Shown one piece after another: positions 26,792-34,893 of a stretch of DNA of 64,000 nt. The notes under the pieces were generated by a model, which was not told the DNA's origin, made no database searches, and was given only the letters and a program-made list of their open reading frames with translations. The translations under genes were made by a program, and so were the position numbers. Source of the DNA: Pirellulales bacterium (GTDB taxonomy: Bacteria > Planctomycetota > Planctomycetia > Pirellulales > JALHPA01); NCBI GenBank assembly GCA_033762255.1, contig JANRLT010000041.1, positions 62,001-126,000 of the forward strand. The letters run 5' to 3'. Within the stretch, counting starts at the first letter, position 1, and each line of letters starts with the position of its first letter.

Positions 26792-27787
26792 TCATGGCAG
26801 CCGCGAACTAAACCCCGGTGACTCGTTTGCGGACGTCGGCACGACTCGTGGATCTGGCAGGGGGGCTAACCGGGGGTCGCTGGAAAACGGCGGCCTGGTC
26901 TCCCCGGCTGGAAGCAACGAGGGGAACGACCCGGTGGGTGTCTGTGGGGGCCAACTGCCATTACTGGGGAGCGGTTGCAGCGGTGAACCCCCGCCACCCC
27001 CCCCTGCTCCGTTGGATCGGCCTGCGCCGCCGGCCGGATTCGGCCAGATCGGTTGAGTCGGTTGACCGGGTGTTGCGGGCTGCGTCGCGGGGTTATTTGG
27101 CTGCGAGGATGAGGTTCCGCCATTCCAGAGCGAATTTGGCCAGCCATAAGGGTCGAATTGCGGCCAGCGAGTGTCGATCGTCGGCGGTTGCGGCGGCGTG
27201 GAAAGGGAATTCAGGGGCTGATTCGACGGCGTGGAGGGGACGGAATTTGGTTGGCTGGAGGTGGCCACCCGCTGGCGCAACGCCTCGTCCAGGGGACCCA
27301 GGTACGGGGCCAACATTTGCTGAAGTTCGGGGGGGAGCACGCTTTCGGCCTGGGCCAAGAGGCTGCCAATCGCCCGACCGGAACGCGTCCCCAGGACATA
27401 CGGGCGATACTCGGGCAAGAGCGTCACCACAAAAAAAGTGACTGCCACGCAGATAAACACCCCTTTGGCCGCGCCGACCAGCGCCCCCAACTGGCGATCA
27501 AAATCGCGCAGTTTAATTTGCTGGATGGTTTCGCGGACAACGCGAAAGCCCAACCAGATCGCGGCGCCGGTGATAACATACAGGGCCAGCATGGCCAAAA
27601 AGCGATTGGCCGGGGCGGAATCGCCAAACCAGCCGGTCCCGGCCAGCGGTTCGCTAAACCGTAACGAGACAAAGTAGCTGACCGTCAACGACGCGACCGC
27701 CGCCACTTGCCAGGCTAGCCCTTTCCAGTAGCCATACATGGCGGTAAAGGCCAAAATCCCCAGCATGAACAAGTCGTAAAATTCCAT
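26792..27787 (-). CDS. CvpA-family membrane protein with Pro/Ser-rich tail
   Basis: A 331-residue protein. The first ~165 residues are the colicin V production (CvpA) fold with four membrane segments (FYDLFMLGILAFTAMYGYWKG, VAAVASLTVSYFVSL, MLALYVITGAAIWLGF, GVFICVAVTFFVVTLL). CvpA proteins affect envelope homeostasis; the biochemical role is not settled. The remaining half is a low-complexity tail rich in P, S, N, G and Q (QPNSVPSTPSNQP, GGAGRSNGAGGGGGG), presumably disordered. Such tails are common in planctomycete proteins. Confidence 0.8.
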   Translation of the reverse strand: MEFYDLFMLGILAFTAMYGYWKGLAWQVAAVASLTVSYFVSLRFSEPLAGTGWFGDSAPANRFLAMLALYVITGAAIWLGFRVVRETIQQIKLRDFDRQLGALVGAAKGVFICVAVTFFVVTLLPEYRPYVLGTRSGRAIGSLLAQAESVLPPELQQMLAPYLGPLDEALRQRVATSSQPNSVPSTPSNQPLNSLSTPPQPPTIDTRWPQFDPYGWPNSLWNGGTSSSQPNNPATQPATPGQPTQPIWPNPAGGAGRSNGAGGGGGGSPLQPLPSNGSWPPQTPTGSFPSLLPAGETRPPFSSDPRLAPLPDPRVVPTSANESPGFSSRLP

Positions 27788-27935
27788 GGTGACACCGCAA
27801 CTGGTCTATCCCGTGGGAAACACGATCCTTAGCATAAAATAAAGGGCCAGTATAAGCAGTGGCGAAAATCTCACCGAGAGCAGTTTACGGGGCAGGGGTG
27901 CTAGCAAGAAATCCTGGTGTCTTTAAACGAGAACG

Positions 27936-29015
27936 ATGAATAAACCGCACGCTAGCATTGAAGGTTGTCTTTTCGGCACTGCCGTCGGCGATGCGTTGGG
28001 ACTGCCTTACGAAGGTTTATCCTCCGCCAGAGCAATTAAACTATTGGGCTTACCGACACATTATCGGTTTTGTTTTGGTAAAGGAATGATATCCGATGAC
28101 ACCGAACATACGGTCATGATGGCGACTTCCATGCTTGCCACTTGGGATAAGCTTAAAGAGGCTGGAACAGACGAACTTTTAGAATACTTTGCCACATGTT
28201 TAAAAGCTTGGATTTTAGGGGTGCCCACAGGAGTGGGGTTGGCGACCTTGCGAGCGTGCTTGAAACTATTAGTCGGAGTAAATCCCCAGCGAAGCGGGGT
28301 TTTTTCCGCGGGAAACGGTCCCGCCATGCGAGCCGCGATTATTGGGGCATGTTGCGAGAATTACAAGCAAATTCAAGCAATTGTCAAATCCTCCACGTCC
28401 ATTACGCACACTGATCCTAAAGCGGAATATGGCGCGCTTGCGATTGCTTTTGCGGCATGGCATGCTAAAACTCACAACAATATTTCCTTTGATGACTATT
28501 TACGGCATTTGGTCCAGTATTTACCCGATGATCCCGTCGCAAAGCAGTTGATTTCTCTTTTACAGCAAGCGCGAAGTTCACAACTTCAGAATCAATCCAC
28601 GAGTGAATTTGCGACTGCGTTGGGCTGTCAACACGGTGTTTCTGGATATGTATTTCACACAGTTCCCGTGGCCATTCACGCTTGGATCTGTTATCCCGGG
28701 GATTATCGCTCTGCCGTGACAGCCGTCATCCGTTGTGGGGGTGACACCGATACCACAGCCGCAATTGTGGGAGGAATTGTGGGGAGCGCTTGTGGTAAGG
28801 CTGGAATACCCGCTGAATGGTTATTGCATCTATCGGATTGGCCAATCACACACTCTTGGATGAATGATTTAGCACAACAATTAGCGGCTAAAGTCCAGGG
28901 ACAGAAGGCTATGTCAGTCAGGATGCCTATGATTTGGTGTTTTTACCCTCGCAACTTTCTGTTTTTATGTATTGTCCTTATGCACGGTTTTCGTCGACTA
29001 TTTCCTCCCTACTAA
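27936..29015 (+). CDS. ADP-ribosylglycohydrolase (DraG) family protein
   Basis: A 359-residue protein of the family that removes ADP-ribose from proteins or small molecules. GCLFGTAVGDALGLPYEG is the family opening. ISDDTEHTVM supplies the first metal-binding S/D/T cluster and RCGGDTDTTAAIVGGIVGS the second, so both magnesium sites are intact. The substrate is not predictable. The last ~35 residues form an extra hydrophobic tail (IWCFYPRNFLFLCIVLM) that could be a membrane anchor or read-through into non-coding sequence. Base composition is AT-richer than the neighbours, which suggests recent acquisition. Confidence 0.87.
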   Translation: MNKPHASIEGCLFGTAVGDALGLPYEGLSSARAIKLLGLPTHYRFCFGKGMISDDTEHTVMMATSMLATWDKLKEAGTDELLEYFATCLKAWILGVPTGVGLATLRACLKLLVGVNPQRSGVFSAGNGPAMRAAIIGACCENYKQIQAIVKSSTSITHTDPKAEYGALAIAFAAWHAKTHNNISFDDYLRHLVQYLPDDPVAKQLISLLQQARSSQLQNQSTSEFATALGCQHGVSGYVFHTVPVAIHAWICYPGDYRSAVTAVIRCGGDTDTTAAIVGGIVGSACGKAGIPAEWLLHLSDWPITHSWMNDLAQQLAAKVQGQKAMSVRMPMIWCFYPRNFLFLCIVLMHGFRRLFPPY

Positions 29016-29525
29016 CCCTTTCTGATTAGATTGGTTTAATTATACCCTTAAATTTATCGGCATTTTTCAGCTTCCCCCGCCCCCCTTGCTAGCAAAAATC
29101 GCTGTAGCCGAATTCTCTCAGATCGACTAAATTCACCCAATGACCTGGGTCGCGGGGCTTGCCCCGCTTGCCAGCGACTGCTGTGGTACAGGCTTTCGAT
29201 TGCCAACCCACGTCTCGATCAAACACCGGATTGCGACTGAATGTTTGTAAAGGAAAGAGATGAATCGGGCCTTTGGCCCTGACAATTTACTGGACTTAAC
29301 ACCTAGGGCGACGCTGCGCTTGCCCTAGGCTGATATAGGTCGGGCCTTTGGCCCGCAAAGATTGAAACGCCGTTGTACCAGACAAACAATAACGATTGGT
29401 CACCCAACAATACCCCCCTGCCCTGTTAAACACTACTGGCCAAAGGCGTGTGGGCGGGTTTAAGAAAAGATTCCCACGATTGGGAATCGCATGATTGGCC
29501 AGATTTGTGCAGGGAGGCACCCTCA
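29016..29525. other. gene-free stretch with a family-A repeat
   Basis: Holds the dispersed palindromic repeat at 29266-29361, and further left CGCGGGGCTTGCCCCGCTTG (about 29152-29171), a GC hairpin. The promoter of the YhaO/YhaN-like pair should lie in 29365-29510. No gene seen. Confidence 0.5.
29266..29361 (+). repeat. dispersed palindromic repeat family A, copy 2
   Basis: CGGGCCTTTGGCCC, spacer, CCTAGGGC...GCCCTAGG core, then CGGGCCTTTGGCCCGCAAAG. Same architecture as 1881-1978, with T in place of G at the centre of both outer palindromes. This looks like a compensated change. Confidence 0.88.
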
Positions 29526-30773
29526 ATGTCGCAATCCGCTGTCGAATTTATGCAGTTGTCCGAGCTGCGGTTGGATCAACCGTGCGGCGGACTGGTGGAA
29601 GTTCCCGACCTGTTGCGGGAAACCCTGCTCGACGCCCCGTATCGCGCGGCCAGCCGCGCGTTCGACCTGGCCCTGGAACAAGAGGTCGATTTTGTCCTGT
29701 TGTCCGGCCACACCGCCGATTTGCAACGGGCCGGGCCCCGCGCCGCGATCTTTCTCGAACAGCAATTCACCCGCTTGGCCGAAAAGCAAATCCCCGTCTA
29801 TTGGGCGGCCGGGCCAAAGGATCCCGCTTGGGAGGAAACGCTGGATGGCCAATGGCCGCGCAACGTGCGGATCTTTCCCCGCAACCATGCCGAAATTTTT
29901 AACTTTGAACGTTACGGCGTCCCCTTGATCCGTCTAGTCGGACGGTCCGGCGAAGCCAGCGCGTGGCATTTGAACGACCATGTCATTACTGAATCGCCCC
30001 TCTTTACCATCGGCCTGGGCCTGGTCCCTCCCGCGCAGCCCGATGGCAAGCGGTGGGATGTCGATTATTGGTGTTTGCATGGGCAGGCCTCCGCCACTCC
30101 GGCGGAACGGCAGCATCTACCCCAGGTGGAACATGTCTGGTTCCACGCGGCGGGCAGCCCCCAGGGGCGTTCGTTTGCCGAGTTACACACCCACGGCTGC
30201 ACATTAGTCAGCGTGGGGGAGGATCGCAAGGTAAAAATGCGAACCTGCGCCACGGACGCAGTCCGGTACTTCGACGAGGTGGTCACCTGCGGCCCGCGAA
30301 TGGACCACAAGGCGTGCGAAGCGGCCGTTTTGCGGCGGGGAGCGGCCCTGCGGGAGCAGCATCCCACCGTGACCAGCATCGTGCGCTGGACGATCACCGG
30401 CGAGGCCGAACAGCTTCCTCCGGCCTGGCCCGACGAATGGAGCGTGGAATTACTCGCGCAGTTGCGTCGGGACTTGGCTGGCGGTTCGCATCCCTTGTGG
30501 AGCAGTGGACTGCGGGTATTTTCCGCGGAAATTCCCGCGGAATTACTGGCTCAACGGACGCTGCTTGGGGACTATTTGCGTTCGCTGGGTGAGTATGAAC
30601 AGATGGTGCGGGACCAGCGGAGCGCGGCGGATTGGCCGGGCCTGGGAACGGCGGTCGCCGCGCCGGTGGCGGAGTATTTGAACTGGCATGATCCAGCCGT
30701 GCGGCGGCAATCCCTGGCCGAGGCGGCATGGTGGGGCATTCGCTTATTAGGCACCGAGGAGGTGGCGGGATGA
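29526..30773 (+). CDS. YhaO/SbcD-like metallophosphoesterase with lost metal ligands
   Basis: A 415-residue protein. The order of elements matches YhaO-type nucleases: FMQLSELRLDQPCGG at the N-terminus, DFVLLSGHTADLQ, YWAAGPKDP, VDYWCLHGQA, and GSPQGRSFAELHTHGCTLVSV. The metal ligands are largely replaced. SDxH reads SELR, GD reads GH, GNHD reads GPKD, and the GHxH region reads LHGQ. It is therefore probably a structural subunit rather than a nuclease. The start follows GGAGG at a good distance. It overlaps the SbcC-like ATPase gene by ATGA, so the products should be made in equal amounts. Confidence 0.82.
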   Translation: MSQSAVEFMQLSELRLDQPCGGLVEVPDLLRETLLDAPYRAASRAFDLALEQEVDFVLLSGHTADLQRAGPRAAIFLEQQFTRLAEKQIPVYWAAGPKDPAWEETLDGQWPRNVRIFPRNHAEIFNFERYGVPLIRLVGRSGEASAWHLNDHVITESPLFTIGLGLVPPAQPDGKRWDVDYWCLHGQASATPAERQHLPQVEHVWFHAAGSPQGRSFAELHTHGCTLVSVGEDRKVKMRTCATDAVRYFDEVVTCGPRMDHKACEAAVLRRGAALREQHPTVTSIVRWTITGEAEQLPPAWPDEWSVELLAQLRRDLAGGSHPLWSSGLRVFSAEIPAELLAQRTLLGDYLRSLGEYEQMVRDQRSAADWPGLGTAVAAPVAEYLNWHDPAVRRQSLAEAAWWGIRLLGTEEVAG

Positions 30774-33700
30774 ATATCAACTCCCTGGAAATTCATGGAT
30801 TCGGCATTTGGAAAAACTTGCACGCCGAGCGGTTATCCCCCGGCTTGACGGTGTTTTATGGCCCGAATGAAGCGGGCAAAAGCACGATCATGCAGTTTTT
30901 GCGCGGAATGTTGTATGGCTTTACGCCTGGTCGGCGGGCCAAGTATCTGCCTCCCGTCCAGGGGGGTCGCGCCGGTGGTGAATTGTCGCTCTTGCATGAC
31001 CGTGTCAACTGGACATTGCGCCGTTGGGACGAACAGCAGTCTGGTCTGGGAGAGCTCTCCCTGATCGGCGCCGACCAGCGCACTTACGGCGAGGATGCGC
31101 TCTTTGGCCTGTTGGGCGAAGTCGACGAAAACACCTACAACAATGTTTACGCGCTGAGCTTGCAGGAATTGCAGGAACTGGCCACGCTGCAAGAAACCGA
31201 CGCCGGGCGGCTCTTGTATGAAATTTCCGCCGGGCTAGAACGGGTGTCGCTGGGGGATGTGCTGCGCGAATTGCAAACATCCCGCGCGCGGCTGCTCAAT
31301 GACGGCGAGCGTCCCGCGCAACTCACCGAGTTGCTTAGTCAGCGGGACCGCTTGCGGAGCGAAATGGACCAACTGGCGGGGGAATGGCGCAATCGCCGCC
31401 GTTTACAGGATGAGCGGACCGAGTTGGAAAAAAACATCAGCGCCGCCCAGCAGGAGCAAAAGATTCTGCAGGACGAATTGCGCGTGGCGGAAACGGCGTA
31501 TTCGCTGCGGGACCTGTGGTCGGCCCGGGCCAAGCTGAACGAGCAATTATTGAATCTGGGGGCGATCGAAAACATTCCCAGCGACGCGGTCGAGCGCATG
31601 GATCAGGCCCGCGCGACATTGCGGCGGGCGGCCCAACGGCGTCAAAAGCTGCAAAAACGCCAGGCGCAGCTGCGCCAGCGGTACGCCGGTTATGCGCTGA
31701 ACCAAAATTTGTGGAAGCAAGCTCCGCGAATCCTGGCCCTGGCCGAGCACGAGCCTTGGCTGGCAGCCTTGGATCAACAGGCCCGGGACGCCAAACAGCA
31801 GTCGGCCCAATTAGAGAAAAAACTCTCCGCCTTAAAACACCAGCTCAATGTGGCGAATGAGCTGACCCCCGTCGCGCAAGAAACCCAGGTCCGCAAGTTG
31901 TCGGGCGTGCTGGCCGTGGCCAAGTCTTTGCGTCAGTCGGCGCTGCGGCTGAAGGATGTGCGGCAGTCGGTCCTCAATACCAGCGGCACGCGCGATGACA
32001 CCCAACTGGAGATTGACGAACTGCTGGCCGCCCGCGGCGAAAGCAGCCTCACCGCCGCCCTGGAAAAAACCGGCCAACTGGCCGCGCTCTACCGTCGCCG
32101 GCTGCACCTGGATGAACGCCTGGCCCAAATGGAACGCAACCGGGCCGACCTGGAATTTGACCTGCGCGAATACGACGAACTGCAGATGATTCCCACTTGG
32201 GCCAGCGTGGGCCTGGGGGCGGTCTTTGCCTTTGGGGCGCTGATGATCATGGGGGGGTTGTTTTTAACCGCCAGTTACACCGGTGACCGCAACTTTTTAA
32301 TGATATTGATTGGGGCCGCGGCCACGTTGGTCTCGATGCTGTTCAAATCGCAGCTTGAGCATGCCTCCGCCCGCAAGGCCGACGCCTGTCAAAAACAACT
32401 TGGCCTGGTGCGGAGGCAAATCGAACAGGCCACAGCCGAGATCGCCGAACTGGACGGGCAAATCCCCGAGGGGACCGGCCCTCTGGCGGCGCGATTGGAA
32501 TCCGCCGAATATGAACTGGCCCGCCTGGAGGAACTGGTGCCGCTGGAATCGCGCCGGGTCAGTTCCCATCAAGAGTCCATCAACATCCGCGAACGGCTCA
32601 AACAAGCCCGCTTGGGCTACCATAAAGCCCGCAAACGCTGGGTGGCGGCGCTGGTGGCGGCTAAACTGCCCGAAACGTGGTCCCCCCGCCAAGTGCGCGA
32701 ACTGGCCCGCCAATACCAGGACTTGGGCCACATCCACAAGCAATGGGAACACACCCAAGCGGACCAGGATCGCCGCCTGCGCGAAGCGACCGCGCTGCAG
32801 ACGCGGGTGGAACAACTGTTCGTGGAGACGGGGCTAGTCCCCGAGCAACAGTCCTTGCTGGACAACATCCGCCAATTGCGGCGCGAGCTTAACGCGCACG
32901 AAACCCAATCCGCTGAGCGGAAAAATTTGCGGCAGCAGCTATTAAAAAACCGTTCTCGGTTAAAGAGTCTGGCCCGGGTGATTCATAAAAATGAACTGCA
33001 ACGGGATCAGCTTTTACGGGCGGTGCACGCCACGGATGAGCGGGATTTTCGCGAGCGGGTGGAAAAATACCTGCAACTGGCCGATTTGACCAAGCGCCGG
33101 GACAATTACGCGCGGGAAATCCACGCCGCGATCCAGGGTTTTTGTGGCGAGGACGACTTGCTGCGGTGGTTCAAGTCCGGCTCGCGCGATTCGCTGGAAG
33201 TCCGACTGCCGGAACTGCGGCAACGGTTGGATACCCTGCAGGAACGCTTGCGGCAATTATTTGAACGCCGCGGCGCGCTGGCCCAACAGTTAAAATCATT
33301 GGCCGAGGACCGCCGCCACGCCAGCAAGCAACTGGAACTGAACATTGTCGAGGAAAAAATACGCGAGGGGGTCGCCCGCTGGCGGGCCTTGACCGTGACG
33401 CAAACGGTGCTGGATAACCTCAAGGCCGAATACGAACGCGAACGCCAGCCGGAAACCCTGCGCGAAGCCTCGCGCTATTTGCGGCGGCTGACGCTGGGCC
33501 AGTATGAACGCGTCTGGACGCCAATCGGCGAGCAACGGCTGTGCGTGGATGACCAGGCGGGGCAAACCATTCCGGTCGAAAACCTGAGCCGCGGCACGCG
33601 GGAGCAACTCTTTTTAGCGCTGCGGTTGGCGTTGACGGCGGGCTTTTCCAAGCAAGGCCGCAACCTGCCGCTGGTCCTGGATGACGTGCTGGTGAACTTT

Positions 33701-34792
33701 GACGATGTGCGGGCACCCGCCGCCGCCGAAGTTTTACGTGATTTTGCCGCGGAAGGTCACCAGATTTTGCTCTTTACCTGCCACGAGCATATTGGCCGGA
33801 TATTTAAGTTACTGGATGTTGATGTCCGCCGCCTCCCCACGCACGAGCAGCCGGATATTTGGCCGGAATTTGTCCTGGCCGACCCGGAGACCAAAATTGT
33901 AGAGGTCATTCGCGAGGTCCCGAAAATTATCGAAGTTCCCCGTGCCGAACCGGTTGCCGTGGAAGTGGAAAACAGGGATTCGCAGCCCGAGCCCGAAGTT
34001 CCCGCCGAACCGTATCCCCCCGCCCAGCCAGAGCCGCGTCGCCGCCGCCGCCGCGCGCGGGGGGAAGAGCTTGCACCCGATGCACGATTCGTCGAGCCGG
34101 TGGATTTGCCCATCGTCCCGTTACCGATTGTCGAATTGCCGATCGTGGCCCAGCCCCCCGCGCCGCCGGTGGAGACAATACGCGCCGCCATCGATTTACC
34201 GCGCCATTTTCCCCAGCCTAAGCCGCAAAAGGCGTACATCCCCGAACCGGTGGTGATTTACCGGGAGGCGGTTCGCCCCGCTCCCGCGCTGCCGGCGCGG
34301 GAACTTCCCGCCACGCCCGAACGAACCCAGGTGCTGCAGGTATTTGAACAGGTCTTTGTGCCGCGGGTGAAACTGCCCGTGTCGGCGGCTAACGTTCCCC
34401 AGCCGCCAGTGTATTCCGTGAATTATGCCGAGCGACAACCGCGTCCTCCCCGGGTGGAGCTGGCGGGCGCGGCCTCCGCTCCCCTGCCCCGCCCCGCGGT
34501 CCGTCAGCCGCAAGTGGCCGCTGTGGAATCCCAATTACGCGTCGATCCCCCGCAAAGCCCCCGCGCGACCTGGGTGGCCAAGCGGGTGAACTGGAACGCG
34601 GAAGAATTTGAAGGGGAATTGGACGATCAAGTGCGCCGCGAACGGGCCTTGCGCCAAGCCCTGGAACGGACTGACGTTACCGCCCGGGAAGCCCAGCCCG
34701 CCACGATGAATAGCAATGCCGACACGCTGCCAGGTTGGCAACTGGTCAGTAACGGCACAATGGAAAAAATCGCCGTGGAACGCGTTTCTTAG
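30770..34792 (+). CDS. YhaN/SbcC-like AAA ATPase with membrane segments in its coiled coil and a Pro-rich tail
   Basis: A 1340-residue SMC-related ATPase. Walker A is GPNEAGKST (31-39); the ABC signature NLSRGTREQLFLAL and Walker B LPLVLDDVLVNFDD lie near residues 940-980. Between them are long coiled coils (many Q/L/E/R heptads, 190-480 and 530-900), interrupted at about 480-525 by two hydrophobic segments (WASVGLGAVFAFGALMIMGG and LMILIGAAATLVSML). This is where SbcC has its zinc hook, so the coil apex is probably in the membrane. After the ATPase head comes a ~330-residue P/V/E-rich extension (VEVIREVPKIIEVPRAEPV, RRRRRRARGEE) with no known domain. Coupled to the degenerate nuclease gene upstream. 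Confidence 0.85.
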   Translation: MNINSLEIHGFGIWKNLHAERLSPGLTVFYGPNEAGKSTIMQFLRGMLYGFTPGRRAKYLPPVQGGRAGGELSLLHDRVNWTLRRWDEQQSGLGELSLIGADQRTYGEDALFGLLGEVDENTYNNVYALSLQELQELATLQETDAGRLLYEISAGLERVSLGDVLRELQTSRARLLNDGERPAQLTELLSQRDRLRSEMDQLAGEWRNRRRLQDERTELEKNISAAQQEQKILQDELRVAETAYSLRDLWSARAKLNEQLLNLGAIENIPSDAVERMDQARATLRRAAQRRQKLQKRQAQLRQRYAGYALNQNLWKQAPRILALAEHEPWLAALDQQARDAKQQSAQLEKKLSALKHQLNVANELTPVAQETQVRKLSGVLAVAKSLRQSALRLKDVRQSVLNTSGTRDDTQLEIDELLAARGESSLTAALEKTGQLAALYRRRLHLDERLAQMERNRADLEFDLREYDELQMIPTWASVGLGAVFAFGALMIMGGLFLTASYTGDRNFLMILIGAAATLVSMLFKSQLEHASARKADACQKQLGLVRRQIEQATAEIAELDGQIPEGTGPLAARLESAEYELARLEELVPLESRRVSSHQESINIRERLKQARLGYHKARKRWVAALVAAKLPETWSPRQVRELARQYQDLGHIHKQWEHTQADQDRRLREATALQTRVEQLFVETGLVPEQQSLLDNIRQLRRELNAHETQSAERKNLRQQLLKNRSRLKSLARVIHKNELQRDQLLRAVHATDERDFRERVEKYLQLADLTKRRDNYAREIHAAIQGFCGEDDLLRWFKSGSRDSLEVRLPELRQRLDTLQERLRQLFERRGALAQQLKSLAEDRRHASKQLELNIVEEKIREGVARWRALTVTQTVLDNLKAEYERERQPETLREASRYLRRLTLGQYERVWTPIGEQRLCVDDQAGQTIPVENLSRGTREQLFLALRLALTAGFSKQGRNLPLVLDDVLVNFDDVRAPAAAEVLRDFAAEGHQILLFTCHEHIGRIFKLLDVDVRRLPTHEQPDIWPEFVLADPETKIVEVIREVPKIIEVPRAEPVAVEVENRDSQPEPEVPAEPYPPAQPEPRRRRRRARGEELAPDARFVEPVDLPIVPLPIVELPIVAQPPAPPVETIRAAIDLPRHFPQPKPQKAYIPEPVVIYREAVRPAPALPARELPATPERTQVLQVFEQVFVPRVKLPVSAANVPQPPVYSVNYAERQPRPPRVELAGAASAPLPRPAVRQPQVAAVESQLRVDPPQSPRATWVAKRVNWNAEEFEGELDDQVRRERALRQALERTDVTAREAQPATMNSNADTLPGWQLVSNGTMEKIAVERVS

Positions 34793-34806
34793 CATGCATA
34801 AAGCAA

Positions 34807-34845
34807 AATGCCCGGGCGGATAAGATCCGCCTGGGCATTATTTAG
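34807..34845 (+). terminator. rho-independent terminator (possibly bidirectional)
   Basis: AATGCCC G GGCGGAT with ATCCGCC T GGGCATT forms a long stem (one mismatch) around loop AAG, followed by ATTTAG. It lies 15 bases after the ATPase stop and 50 bases before the stop of the convergent secreted-protein gene. Confidence 0.85.
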
Positions 34846-34893
34846 ACATGACCAGTCTAGCTTGCCTTTAGGCTTGGGTTATAACCTTCTCCC

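Noticed and set aside
29152-29172. GC hairpin as a terminator of the ADP-ribosylglycohydrolase gene
   Set aside because: It is over 130 bases from the stop and has no T run; noted only as a hairpin in the gap.
30005-30204. Catalytically intact nuclease reading of the YhaO-like protein
   Set aside because: I tried to place HTHG and LHG as metal motifs, but the flanking alignment (DYWxL, GxPQGR) fixes the register and leaves the ligand positions replaced.
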